A DNA stretch of 64,000 bases from Mesonia oceanica (lineage in GTDB: Bacteria > Bacteroidota > Bacteroidia > Flavobacteriales > Flavobacteriaceae): NCBI RefSeq assembly GCF_902499555.1, contig NZ_CABVMM010000001.1, forward strand, positions 124,001 through 188,000, written 5' to 3'. The notes below the pieces were generated by a model. That model was not told the DNA's origin. It worked only from the letters and a program-made list of their open reading frames with translations, and ran no database searches. A program made the translations under genes and the position numbers. This document shows positions 8,484 through 17,096 of the stretch, piece after piece (positions within the stretch are counted from its first letter, which is position 1; each line of letters begins with the position of its first letter).

Positions 8484-9455
8484 TTAATATCCCAATTTAG
8501 TCCTTACCCTATCCAAGACTTCGTTGGCTATTTTTCTAGCTTTTTCAGCTCCTTTTTCTAAAGCTGCATCAACTTCGTTAAGGTTATTCATATAATAATG
8601 ATAAGCTTCCCTTTCTTTCGCATATTTTTCAACTAAAAGTTCGTATAAAGCTTGCTTGGCGTGACCATAGCCGTAATTACCACCTAAATAGTTTTTACGC
8701 ATTTCTGCGGTTTGCTCTTCTGAAGCAATAATTTTATAAAGGTTGAAAACGTTACAAGTGTCGGGATCTTTAGGCTCTTCAAGCGGTGTGCTATCGGTTT
8801 GAATAGCCATCACTTGTTTTCTAAGCTTTTTATCTGGTAAAAATAAATTGATGTAATTATCTGCAGATTTACTCATTTTATTACCGTCGGTGCCTGGGAT
8901 ATACTTGGAGTTTTCTTCAATCTTAGCTTCAGGCAAGACAAAAACATCTTCCCCCATTTGTGCGTGAAAACGAGAAGCTACATCACGTGTCATTTCAATA
9001 TGTTGAAGTTGGTCTTTACCTACCGGAACAAACTCAGCATCGTAGGCCAAAATATCGGCGGCCATTAACATGGGATACGTAAAGAGTCCTGAATTTACAT
9101 CGGCCAAACGATCGGCTTTGTCTTTAAATGAATGTGCTAAAGTCAAACGTTGGTAAGGGAAAAAGCAACTTAAATACCAAGAAAGTTCAGTCACTTGTGG
9201 TATATCACTTTGTCTATAAAAGACTGTTTTTTCAATATCTAAACCAAAAGCCAGCCATGTAGCTGCCACAGAATAGGTGTTTTCTCGTAAAGTAGGAGCG
9301 TCTTTTATTTGCGTAAGGGTATGTAAATTCGCAATAAATAAAAAAGAATCGTTGTTAGAATCGTTTGCCAAATTGATGGCAGGAATAATAGCTCCTAGTA
9401 AGTTTCCTAAATGTGGAGTCCCTGTACTTTGTACTCCGGTTAGTATTCTTGACAT
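8484..9455 (-). CDS. trpS: tryptophan--tRNA ligase
   Basis: A 323-residue class I aminoacyl-tRNA synthetase that charges tRNA-Trp. Seen: TGTPHLGNLLGA at 12-23 as the HIGH-type signature, and GNKMSKSADN as the KMSKS loop near 195. The typical bacterial length argues for a complete gene. The upstream TACCTTTA sequence at 9480-9473 is close to a -7 box. Convergent with dprA and divergent from the acyltransferase gene. Confidence 0.96.
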   Translation of the reverse strand: MSRILTGVQSTGTPHLGNLLGAIIPAINLANDSNNDSFLFIANLHTLTQIKDAPTLRENTYSVAATWLAFGLDIEKTVFYRQSDIPQVTELSWYLSCFFPYQRLTLAHSFKDKADRLADVNSGLFTYPMLMAADILAYDAEFVPVGKDQLQHIEMTRDVASRFHAQMGEDVFVLPEAKIEENSKYIPGTDGNKMSKSADNYINLFLPDKKLRKQVMAIQTDSTPLEEPKDPDTCNVFNLYKIIASEEQTAEMRKNYLGGNYGYGHAKQALYELLVEKYAKEREAYHYYMNNLNEVDAALEKGAEKARKIANEVLDRVRTKLGY

Positions 9456-9513
9456 TTTGAATAATTTTTTTGTAAAGGTAAATGTTTTATCATTTTCAAT
9501 GCATACAATTTAG

Positions 9514-9521
9514 TACTTTTG
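9514..9521 (+). promoter_or_regulatory. -7 box of the acyltransferase gene
   Basis: TACTTTTG matches TAnnTTTG exactly and ends seven bases before the ATG at 9529, implying a leader of only a few bases. No clear TTG at the -33 position. Confidence 0.45.
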
Positions 9522-9528
9522 AAGGTAT

Positions 9529-10275
9529 ATGAGCTTTTTTAGAAAAATTCTAATCACTATTTGGCGCATTTGGTTTTATATCCTTATTGCCGTACCTATT
9601 ATTGTGATGTTTCCTTTTTTGTTGTTATTTACTTCAAAGGAAAAATACTATCCGCAGTTTTTCTTTTTAGCTCGTATTTGGGCAAATATTATTTTATACG
9701 GAATGGGTTTTTACCCAATCGTGAAAAAGCTTGAAAGTCCGCAAAAAGGAAAAAGCTACATGTTTGTAGCCAATCATACTTCGATGATCGATATTATGCT
9801 CATGTTGAGTATTGTTAAAAATCCGTTTGTTTTTGTGGGGAAGAAAGAGTTGGCAAAGTTTCCGGTGTTTGGGTTTTTCTATAAGCGTACCTGTATTTTA
9901 GTAGATCGCGGAAATGTAAAAAGTAGAAATGAAGTTTTTCAGCAAGCGCAACGAAGATTGAAACAAGGCGTTAGTATTTGTATTTTCCCGGAAGGAGGCG
10001 TACCCGATGATGAGTCTGTTTTACTGGATACATTTAAGGATGGAGCTTTTCGATTAGCTATCGATCATCAAATACCGATTGTGCCTTTGGTATTTTACGA
10101 TAATAAAAAGCGTTTTTCATATACTTTTTTTAGTGGTTCTTTAGGGAAGATGAGAGCCAAAATATTACCATTCTTCTCTACTGAAAACTTAAATCAAACA
10201 CATAAAAAGCAGTTAAAAGAAAATGTGTGGGAAGCGATTTATACAGAACTTAAAAATGAAGAAACTTCAGCATAA
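9529..10275 (+). CDS. 1-acyl-glycerol-3-phosphate acyltransferase family protein
   Basis: A 248-residue PlsC-type membrane acyltransferase. Seen: an N-terminal hydrophobic stretch at about 8-35, block I NHTSMID (NHx4D) at about 81, and block III FPEGG near 156. It probably acylates lysophosphatidic acid or a related lysolipid at the inner membrane. A second PlsC-type gene occurs at 55405-56142 beside an acyl-ACP desaturase, so the two may differ in acceptor or acyl donor. Confidence 0.9.
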   Translation: MSFFRKILITIWRIWFYILIAVPIIVMFPFLLLFTSKEKYYPQFFFLARIWANIILYGMGFYPIVKKLESPQKGKSYMFVANHTSMIDIMLMLSIVKNPFVFVGKKELAKFPVFGFFYKRTCILVDRGNVKSRNEVFQQAQRRLKQGVSICIFPEGGVPDDESVLLDTFKDGAFRLAIDHQIPIVPLVFYDNKKRFSYTFFSGSLGKMRAKILPFFSTENLNQTHKKQLKENVWEAIYTELKNEETSA

Positions 10276-10314
10276 AAAAGAAAAGGAGCCAAAACCACTT
10301 GACTCCCTTTGCTC
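10276..10314 (-). terminator. terminator of the sigma-barrel operon
   Basis: On the minus strand GGAGTCAA and TTGGCTCC pair (with one G-U wobble) around a six-base loop and run into CTTTTTTATG. On the plus strand the same position is a C-A mismatch, so the hairpin favours the minus-strand transcript. Confidence 0.6.
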
Positions 10315-10348
10315 ATCATTGCAATTTTAAAAAACTAACTAAAAAAAC

Positions 10349-11875
10349 TTAAAATTTAAAACTAAAGCCTGTATATACTCCAAAATAGTATGGCTTAAAG
10401 TTGTTGATGTTATTATTAAATCCGTTGAGTTGATATTTAAAAGTAGGCTCTAAATTCAAGTCAAACTGTTTACTCAAATTATAATTTAAGCCTAGCCCCA
10501 CATTCGTGGTGAAACTTACATTGTTGAGGTTATTGGCTTCGCCAAGGGATAGTTGACCTTCTCCAGAGTTAATAACGACGGCATTATTGTCTAGAAATAA
10601 TGTGCTTGCGCCCCCGATCAAGTTGATACCAAATTTTTTATTTAATAAGGCATATTCTATTTCTAGAGGAACTTCGATATATCCCAGTTGTTGGTTAATA
10701 GTTCCTTGGGAGAAATTATTAAATTGTTCCTGCCCGAATTCATTGGTAATTGCATCTGAATTTGTTTGGGGCCTTGCCGTAGAAACCACTTCAATACTTT
10801 CGTTAGATGGAGAATTAATTCCTTCCAATTGTATGGCATTTACCGCTGGGGAAAAAGCAATATTATTTACATTGTAACTCATATTAACTTTGCTAACACC
10901 AGAACGAACCTTTAATTTTTCAGAAATGCTATAAGCAAAGTTTACACCGTAAGCCATGCTAAGTTCTCCACTAGAACTATTGTTGGCCAAGCTTTTATCT
11001 AAACTGTTACCTCCGTTTAAACTTCCGTAGTAAATAGGGGAGACATTAGGTTTAATTAACCATTTAGATAAATTTTGTTGTTCGTTTTCTTTTTCTTCGC
11101 TGTTTTTTTCCTCATCCTTGGTTTCTTCAATTTCTTTAGCAGCAGCTACTAGAGATTTTTTATCCTCTTCGTTTTCTTCAGTTATGGTTTTATTTTTATC
11201 AATAAAGTTATTTTCTTCTGTAGAATTATTTTCTGCTAGACTGTTTTTTTCAGAAGAAGTTGTAGCCGGTTCTAAGTTTGATTTATTGGGGGAGTTGTTA
11301 GGATGAATTTCTGAAGTGTTTTGTTTTTCGGAAACAATCCCGTTTGAGTTTTTATTCGTAGAATTTCTAGTTCCAGTTGAAGCCACCTTCCCAGAATTAG
11401 GGAAGGAACTGCTTGTAACTGAAGAATTCTTTTCAACAAGACGATTTGAATTAGCCTTTACCTTTGGAGTGTTTGTGATATCTTGCTGAAAATTCTTAGG
11501 GTTTTGGGTTTGGGGTTGTATGGTATTTTCTGTTTTTTCAATTACATTTTCACCGCTAGCATAAGTATTTGTAGTTTTACTTTTTGCTGGCTGAAAGGGC
11601 TCATTGGTTTTTTGATTATCGTTTTCCTTAACCTTTTCTGTAGCGTTAACTACATTATTTTTATTACTATCTAACCAAAAGTTTCCTGCCAAAAAAACAA
11701 GGGCGAGAACGGCAGCAGCTCCTGCAATTCTGTACCACCAGATAGGGATTACTTTGCGGTCCTTTTCTTTTTCAAGTTCACTTTTGATGTTTTTCCATAC
11801 GTTTTCACTAGGAACTGCTTCAAAATCTTTGAACTTCTCTTGAAAAAGCCGGTCTATGTTTTTATTTTCCTTCAT
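10349..11875 (-). CDS. anti-sigma-like N-terminus fused to an outer-membrane barrel
   Basis: A 508-residue protein in three visible parts. Residues 1-43 are a charged cytoplasmic-type segment (DRLFQEKFKDFEAVPSENVW). One membrane helix lies at about 44-66. A 200-residue Asn/Ser/Thr/Glu-rich linker leads to a C-terminal region from about 271 that has alternating hydrophobic strands, an SPIYYGSL opening and a terminal Phe, as in OMP beta-barrels. The gene overlaps the ECF sigma gene by 4 bp, so the N-terminus probably binds that sigma factor. No classical zinc anti-sigma motif is visible. Anti-sigma function is inferred from position and layout. Confidence 0.75.
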   Translation of the reverse strand: MKENKNIDRLFQEKFKDFEAVPSENVWKNIKSELEKEKDRKVIPIWWYRIAGAAAVLALVFLAGNFWLDSNKNNVVNATEKVKENDNQKTNEPFQPAKSKTTNTYASGENVIEKTENTIQPQTQNPKNFQQDITNTPKVKANSNRLVEKNSSVTSSSFPNSGKVASTGTRNSTNKNSNGIVSEKQNTSEIHPNNSPNKSNLEPATTSSEKNSLAENNSTEENNFIDKNKTITEENEEDKKSLVAAAKEIEETKDEEKNSEEKENEQQNLSKWLIKPNVSPIYYGSLNGGNSLDKSLANNSSSGELSMAYGVNFAYSISEKLKVRSGVSKVNMSYNVNNIAFSPAVNAIQLEGINSPSNESIEVVSTARPQTNSDAITNEFGQEQFNNFSQGTINQQLGYIEVPLEIEYALLNKKFGINLIGGASTLFLDNNAVVINSGEGQLSLGEANNLNNVSFTTNVGLGLNYNLSKQFDLNLEPTFKYQLNGFNNNINNFKPYYFGVYTGFSFKF

Positions 11876-12420
11876 TTTACAGAAGTTGCGCTATTATTTT
11901 CATTATTAAAATTTTCAACCTTGATTTTTAAAATTTGTCTTGCTCTTGCCAAGTTAGATTTAGATGTTCCTACAGAAATATTCATTGTTTTAGCTATTTC
12001 TTTATGGGAAAAACCATCTAAAGCATAGAGGTTAAAAACCATTCGGTAACGATCGGGTAACTCTTGTATTATTTTTAATAAAAAAGGTAACGGGAGTTGA
12101 TCGTTATCTATTTCTACTTCGGGTTCTTTTAATGCCTGTTCATCTATAATTTGAAAAACGTCTTGTTTTCTATACCGTTGTAATGCTGTATTAATTACAA
12201 TTCGTTTTAGCCAACCTTCAAAAGAACCTTTGTTTTTATATTGAGCTATTTTTTTAAAAATGGTTAAAAAAGCATCTTGAAGATTATCTTCTGCTTCTTG
12301 AAAATTTCGAGAATACTTTATACTTACCGCAAACAATTTCTGAGCATAAAGCTTATATAATTGTTCTTGCGATTTTAAATCTTGCTTTTTACATTTTTGT
12401 ATGAGTTGCTCAATACTCAA
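11872..12420 (-). CDS. ECF-type RNA polymerase sigma factor
   Basis: A 182-residue sigma-70 family factor. Region 2 is at about 20-85 (QEAEDNLQDAFLTIFKKI, with WLKRIVINTALQRYRK for promoter melting). Region 4 is at about 115-170 (LPDRYRMVFNLYALDGFSHKEIA). It is the middle gene of a lipoprotein-sigma-barrel operon, 6 bp after the lipoprotein and overlapping the barrel gene by 4 bp, the usual sign of a sigma/regulator pair. Its regulon and inducing signal cannot be read here. Confidence 0.93.
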   Translation of the reverse strand: MSIEQLIQKCKKQDLKSQEQLYKLYAQKLFAVSIKYSRNFQEAEDNLQDAFLTIFKKIAQYKNKGSFEGWLKRIVINTALQRYRKQDVFQIIDEQALKEPEVEIDNDQLPLPFLLKIIQELPDRYRMVFNLYALDGFSHKEIAKTMNISVGTSKSNLARARQILKIKVENFNNENNSATSVK

Positions 12421-12426
12421 TTTATA

Positions 12427-12849
12427 CTATTCTATTTTAACAGGAATTCGCTTTGTTAAAAAAATATCCTCTTCGTTTGCATTGATGCCTTGCCAGAACT
12501 TAAATATATAATAATCTTGTCTAATTACTTCAAACGGAAGCTTTTTGGTGGCTAGTTCATCTTCTAAATCTTCACAGTTATTTTCATTTAAATAAACTCG
12601 ATTAACTACATAAATTTTTCTCTCATTGGTGTCTTTAGTGTATTCAAACCATTCAAAGGTGTGACAATCAGACGCTCTTTCATAAGTTATTTCAAAATCA
12701 TAAGTATGTCCATAGGTAAGTGTGTCAGGTAGGCTAACACTATCTATAGGAGCAAGTTCAAAAGCATAAGTGGGGTTAACCTCATCATCCAGCGAGCAGC
12801 TAAAAATACTGCCCAAAATTACTAATAAAACTAAAAAATTCCTCTTCAT
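12427..12849 (-). CDS. small lipoprotein upstream of the ECF sigma gene
   Basis: A 140-residue protein with a lipoprotein signal peptide: hydrophobic core LLVILGSIF followed by the lipobox SC at about residues 17-18, then acidic SLDDE. No known domain was recognised. The mature part has two cysteines (ASDCHTF and NENNCED) that could form a disulfide. It is the first gene of the sigma operon, 6 bp before the sigma gene, so it may be a sensor or a target of that circuit. Function unknown. Confidence 0.75.
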   Translation of the reverse strand: MKRNFLVLLVILGSIFSCSLDDEVNPTYAFELAPIDSVSLPDTLTYGHTYDFEITYERASDCHTFEWFEYTKDTNERKIYVVNRVYLNENNCEDLEDELATKKLPFEVIRQDYYIFKFWQGINANEEDIFLTKRIPVKIE

Positions 12850-12916
12850 CGTTCAGGGGTAAAATAGGGTTTATATTAGGTAGATACAATTAAAATGGAA
12901 TGGTTGCGTAAAGCAC

Positions 12917-12945
12917 AAAAAAATCCCGTGATTACGGGATTTTAA
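12917..12945. terminator. terminator downstream of recA
   Basis: AAAATCCCGT and ACGGGATTTT form a near-perfect palindromic stem with A and T runs on both sides, just past the recA stop. It also separates recA from the lipoprotein gene. Confidence 0.85.
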
Positions 12946-12969
12946 TTAATTTTTATGAATTCTTATTGA

Positions 12970-13983
12970 TTAAGATTTTGCTAATTTAATGGCATCTGTA
13001 ATTTTAGTCTCCAGTTCTTCCATTAATTCAGGATTGTCTTTCAGTAAAGTTTTAACCGCATCACGGCCCTGTCCTAATTTAGTATCTTCGTAACTAAACC
13101 AAGAACCACTTTTCTTGACAATTTCATAATCTACACCAATATCAATTACTTCTCCTACTTTAGAGATACCTTCACCGTACATGATGTCGAATTCAGCAGT
13201 TTTAAAAGGAGGGGCAACTTTATTTTTTACAACTTTTACCCGTGTTTTATTACCCAACACATCGCTATTGCTGTTTTTTATTTGTGTAGATCTTCTAATA
13301 TCTAACCTCACAGAAGCGTAAAATTTAAGGGCATTACCTCCTGTCGTTGTTTCGGGATTTCCAAACATTACTCCAATTTTTTCCCTTAATTGGTTAATGA
13401 AAATAACGGTACAATTGGTTTTGCTAATGGAAGAAGTAAGTTTTCTTAATGCTTGAGACATTAACCGGGCGTGAAGGCCCATTTTAGAATCTCCCATTTC
13501 TCCTTCAATTTCACTTTTAGGAGTTAATGCCGCTACAGAATCGATCACAATAATATCGATAGCACCAGATCTAATTAGGTTGTCTGCAATTTCTAGCGCT
13601 TGTTCACCGTGGTCTGGCTGAGAGATGATTAAGTTTTCAATATCAATACCAAGCTTTTCCGCATAAGTACGGTCAAAAGCGTGTTCTGCATCTATAAAAG
13701 CAGCAATACCTCCGGATTTTTGCGCTTCAGCAATTGCATGTAGGGTTAAGGTAGTTTTACCAGAAGATTCTGGACCGTAAATTTCAATTACTCGACCTCT
13801 AGGGTAACCGCCTACGCCAAGAGCTAAATCTAACCCTAAAGATCCTGAAGGAATGGCATCTACATCCTGTACGGCTTGGTCACTCATTTTCATGACCGTA
13901 CCTTTACCGTAAGTTTTATCTAATTTATCTAGCGTTAGTTTTAACGCCTTTAATTTTGCATCTTTCTCGTTGTCTTTACTCAT
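12970..13983 (-). CDS. recA: recombinase RecA
   Basis: A 337-residue RecA, the strand-exchange protein and SOS co-protease. Seen: Walker A GPESSGKT at 70-77, [10 protein letters not shown] as Walker B, the [19 protein letters not shown] loop region, and the [12 protein letters not shown] segment. The frame extends 25 codons upstream, but the ATG giving [10 protein letters not shown] matches the conserved N-terminus. No LexA-type operator was recognised upstream. Confidence 0.98.
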   Translation of the reverse strand: MSKDNEKDAKLKALKLTLDKLDKTYGKGTVMKMSDQAVQDVDAIPSGSLGLDLALGVGGYPRGRVIEIYGPESSGKTTLTLHAIAEAQKSGGIAAFIDAEHAFDRTYAEKLGIDIENLIISQPDHGEQALEIADNLIRSGAIDIIVIDSVAALTPKSEIEGEMGDSKMGLHARLMSQALRKLTSSISKTNCTVIFINQLREKIGVMFGNPETTTGGNALKFYASVRLDIRRSTQIKNSNSDVLGNKTRVKVVKNKVAPPFKTAEFDIMYGEGISKVGEVIDIGVDYEIVKKSGSWFSYEDTKLGQGRDAVKTLLKDNPELMEELETKITDAIKLAKS

Positions 13984-14129
13984 AATCTTTTTAAAAGGCT
14001 TTGTATTTTTCTCTGATTGAAGAAATGCTAAAATACTATAAGTTTTTGTGATTACCATTTGCCACGCAACCTTTTTTAATTTTTTGTATCTATGAAGTAA
14101 AGCAAGAGAACATAAATGAAATTTCTCAA

Positions 14130-14316
14130 AAGAAATATTCTTTTAAATTCTGTTGGCCAAGCAATTACAGTTTTTTATATCTGTAATTGTAAGGTCGATG
14201 GAGGTTAACGTTCATAATTAAATTTTGAAACAATGTTAAAATTGAATTTAAGAAATTTATTAATAACGAATTAGCCATAAAAACGCCCTGAAAATTGACT
14301 TTTTCAGGGCGTTTTT
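14130..14316 (+). ncRNA. candidate small RNA between divergent recA and trhO
   Basis: The 391-bp divergent gap between recA and trhO holds a strong terminator that belongs to neither gene. It also has a perfect 9-bp hairpin (CAATTACAG at 14162-14170 with CTGTAATTG at 14181-14189) and a possible closing stem (TTCTTTTAAATTC near 14139 with GAATTTAAGAA near 14242). A structured transcript ending at the terminator would explain this. No promoter was fixed and no known RNA family was recognised. The strand is a guess from the T-run. Confidence 0.3.
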
Positions 14317-14318
14317 AA
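14277..14318. terminator. strong hairpin terminator in the recA-trhO divergent gap
   Basis: AACGCCCTGAAAA and TTTTCAGGGCGTT form a perfect stem of at least 13 bp around a five-base loop, with A-run and T-run flanks. Both neighbouring genes start away from it, so it must end some other transcript or insulate the divergent promoters. Confidence 0.8.
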
Positions 14319-14374
14319 TTGAAAACAATTACTTTTGCAGCTTAACTTTTGTTTAACTTATAAAAAGGTATAGC

Positions 14375-15406
14375 ATGCAACTGTACAACAAATTAAGTGC
14401 AAAAGAAAGAGAAGCCTTGCTCGAAGAGGCCGGAGAAGATAGGCTAACCATCTCTTTCTACCAATATGCAAAAATCGGTAACCCAGAGCTTTTTAGAAAT
14501 CATTTATTTGTCGCTTGGGATCAAATGGAGGTCTTAGGACGTATTTACGTTGCTCACGAAGGAATTAATGCTCAGCTTTCTGTTCCTGCTAAAAAATTCA
14601 ATACATTTAAAGCATTTATCGATGATATCTATTTTTTAAAGGATATTCGGTTAAATATCGCTATTGAGCAAGATCTAAAATCGTTCTTGAAATTAAAGAT
14701 AAAAGTAAGATCTAAAATCTTGGCAGACGGTCTTAATGATGAAACTTTTGATGTTACCAAGAAAGGAGAACATGTAGATGCTGAGAAATTTAACCAGTTA
14801 ATAAGCGATCCCAATACCATATTGGTAGATATGCGTAATCACTACGAAAGTGAGATAGGTCATTTTCAAGGAGCAATCACTCCAGATGTAGATACCTTTA
14901 GGGATTCTTTAGATATAATTGAAGAAGATTTAAAAGAACATAAAGAAGATAAAAACTTAGTCATGTACTGTACAGGAGGGATCCGCTGTGAAAAAGCAAG
15001 TGCATACTATAAGCATAAAGGATTTAAAAAGGTTTTTCAATTAGAAGGAGGTATTATTGAATATACCAGACAGGTTCGTGAGAAAGAGATAGAGAATAAG
15101 TTTATTGGAAAAAACTTTGTGTTCGACCATCGTCGTGCTGAAAAAATTTCAGAAGATGTAATTGCGCAATGTCACCAATGCGGAAAGCCTTGTGATACTC
15201 ATGTAAACTGTGCAAATGAAGCCTGTCATTTACTGTTTATTCAATGTGAAGAATGTGCCGAAAAAATGGATGATTGCTGCTCAGACCATTGTAAAGAAAT
15301 ACATGCATTGCCTTACGAAGAACAAAAAGCCTTGCGAAGAGGAAAGCACAATAGCAATAAGATTTTTAAAAAAGGAAGATCCGAGGTTTTAAAATTCAAA
15401 CACTAA
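14375..15406 (+). CDS. trhO: tRNA uridine(34) hydroxylase TrhO
   Basis: A 343-residue TrhO/YceA rhodanese-family protein that makes 5-hydroxyuridine at the tRNA wobble position. Seen: the N-terminal acylphosphatase-like part with VAHEGINAQLSVP, the rhodanese domain with active-site CTGGIRCEK near residue 198, and a C-terminal Cys-rich zinc-type cluster (CHQCGKPC, CANEAC, CEEC, CCSDHC). Length is typical. A small membrane-protein gene follows directly. Confidence 0.95.
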   Translation: MQLYNKLSAKEREALLEEAGEDRLTISFYQYAKIGNPELFRNHLFVAWDQMEVLGRIYVAHEGINAQLSVPAKKFNTFKAFIDDIYFLKDIRLNIAIEQDLKSFLKLKIKVRSKILADGLNDETFDVTKKGEHVDAEKFNQLISDPNTILVDMRNHYESEIGHFQGAITPDVDTFRDSLDIIEEDLKEHKEDKNLVMYCTGGIRCEKASAYYKHKGFKKVFQLEGGIIEYTRQVREKEIENKFIGKNFVFDHRRAEKISEDVIAQCHQCGKPCDTHVNCANEACHLLFIQCEECAEKMDDCCSDHCKEIHALPYEEQKALRRGKHNSNKIFKKGRSEVLKFKH

Positions 15407-15409
15407 GGC

Positions 15410-15760
15410 TTGATAAATAGCTATCATATATCAGAAAGGCAAAAAAGTAAAATAAGGCTACTCTCTTTTTTAGTGGGTAGCTTTATTTTAATTCTTGGTT
15501 TATTTAATCTGACGGTCTGGTTTTATAAGTTTGATAACTTGGGTTCTTTTATTGAAGCCAAAAAAAGTTATTTACGGCATTTTCCAGAAATTATACATTA
15601 TCCTTCCTATATTAATGCAGCAGCAATGACAGCTATTGTGTTCTCTATTTTCTTCTTCAGGATTGCTGCCCATCAAGATCAACTTCGTTTTTTAAGTATT
15701 ATAGGAATTTTAGGAAATGTTGTTCTTTGGAGTGCAAGTATTTGGTTGATGTTTAGCTAA
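15410..15760 (+). CDS. small membrane protein, unknown function
   Basis: A 116-residue protein with three hydrophobic segments (about 19-42, 62-85 and 92-115) and a basic N-terminus. No in-frame ATG precedes residue 70, so the TTG at 15410, three bases after the trhO stop, is taken as a coupled start. The close spacing suggests co-transcription with trhO. No family was recognised. Confidence 0.6.
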   Translation: MINSYHISERQKSKIRLLSFLVGSFILILGLFNLTVWFYKFDNLGSFIEAKKSYLRHFPEIIHYPSYINAAAMTAIVFSIFFFRIAAHQDQLRFLSIIGILGNVVLWSASIWLMFS

Positions 15761-15867
15761 CAAAACTTCGGTGAGCTCTTTCTTATGAAATTTTAAGCTT
15801 AAAAATTCTCTTCCAAACATCATTTTTCTTTCTCCTCACAATAAATTGGTATATTTACCATTTAAAA

Positions 15868-15886
15868 ATAAATAATAATCATTATC
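15868..15886. promoter_or_regulatory. Fur-box-like sequence upstream of ricT
   Basis: This 19-mer matches the classical Fur consensus (GATAATGATAATCATTATC) at 15 of 19 positions, with the right half perfect (AATCATTATC). It lies 50 bp before the ricT ATG. AT-rich DNA gives such matches by chance, so this is only a candidate. Confidence 0.3.
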
Positions 15887-15935
15887 AATACGGAAGCTTT
15901 GTAGTTTCTAGTATTTCAATATATAACATAAGTTT

Positions 15936-17096
15936 ATGGCGTGTGGAAGTTGCTCGACCAAAGATGGTCAGCCAAAAGGATGTAAGAATAACGGAACGTG
16001 TGGAACCGATAGTTGCAATAAACTTGCGGTTTTCGATTGGCTCTCCAATATGTCCCTTCCGGGAGGTATAGAGCCTTTTAACTGTGTAGAAGTACGTTTT
16101 AAAAACGGAAGAAAGCATTTTTATAAAAATACAGAGGGATTAAGTTTAACCATGGGAGATGTGGTGGCTACGGAAGCTTCGCCGGGTCACGATGTAGGTG
16201 TTGTTTCTTTAACCGGGGAACTGGTGAAAGTACAAATGAAGAAAAAACGTGTAAAGTTAGATAGTCCTGAAGTCAACAAAATATATAGAAAAGCCAGTCA
16301 AAAAGATATAGATGTTTGGCAGTCTTCTAGAGAACGGGAAGAAGCTATGAAAGTCCGTGCTAGGGAAATTGCGATTAAGCTCAATTTAAAAATGAAAATT
16401 AGCGATATCGAATTTCAAGGAGATGGTTCAAAAGCTACTTTTTATTATACTGCAGAAGACCGTGTAGATTTTAGACAGTTAATTAAAGAATTTGCCAAAG
16501 AATTTAAAACACGTATAGAAATGCGTCAAATTGGTTTCCGTCAGGAAGCGGCACGATTGGGCGGTATTGGTTCTTGCGGTCGGGAGCTATGTTGTTCTAC
16601 TTGGTTAACAGATTTTAGATCGGTTACTACTTCCGCAGCAAGATATCAGCAACTTTCTTTAAATCCTCAAAAATTAGCGGGGCAATGTGGTAAATTAAAA
16701 TGCTGTCTTAACTATGAGCTAGATGCTTATTTAGACGCACTCAAAGATTTCCCCAAACAAGACGTGAAGTTACAAACCCAAAAAGGCACTGCGGTTTGTC
16801 AGAAAATAGATATTTTTAAAGGAAGCCTTTGGTACGCTTACGAAGGAGAATGGATGAACTGGTTTGAGCTTACGAAAGACCAGGTGAAAGAGATTATAAA
16901 AGCAGCCCAAAAGAAAAATCCCGTAGCAAGTTTAGAAGAATTTTCTGCGGAATTGGAAAAAGATGTTACCAATGACTTTAGCAATGTGGTGGGGCAAGAC
17001 AGTTTAACGCGTTTTGATAAACCTAAAAAAGCGAGTCATAAAAAAAGAAGAAATAATAAGAAGCGGAGACGCAAAAAGCCTAGAAATAATGCGTAA
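15936..17096 (+). CDS. ricT: RicT/PSP1-domain protein
   Basis: A 386-residue PSP1-domain protein of the RicT (YaaT) family. The conserved core has RLGGIGSCGRELCCSTWL near 207 and KLAGQCGKLKCCLNYEL near 245; in Bacillus homologues these cysteines help bind [4Fe-4S] clusters in the RicAFT complex that aids RNase Y. The N-terminus has an extra Cys-rich stretch (ACGSCS, GCKNNGTCG) and the C-terminus is very basic (KKRRNNKKRRRKK), suggesting RNA contact. Its end overlaps the gldH start by 8 bp, the conserved flavobacterial ricT-gldH order. RicA and RicF partners are not nearby. Confidence 0.88.
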   Translation: MACGSCSTKDGQPKGCKNNGTCGTDSCNKLAVFDWLSNMSLPGGIEPFNCVEVRFKNGRKHFYKNTEGLSLTMGDVVATEASPGHDVGVVSLTGELVKVQMKKKRVKLDSPEVNKIYRKASQKDIDVWQSSREREEAMKVRAREIAIKLNLKMKISDIEFQGDGSKATFYYTAEDRVDFRQLIKEFAKEFKTRIEMRQIGFRQEAARLGGIGSCGRELCCSTWLTDFRSVTTSAARYQQLSLNPQKLAGQCGKLKCCLNYELDAYLDALKDFPKQDVKLQTQKGTAVCQKIDIFKGSLWYAYEGEWMNWFELTKDQVKEIIKAAQKKNPVASLEEFSAELEKDVTNDFSNVVGQDSLTRFDKPKKASHKKRRNNKKRRRKKPRNNA

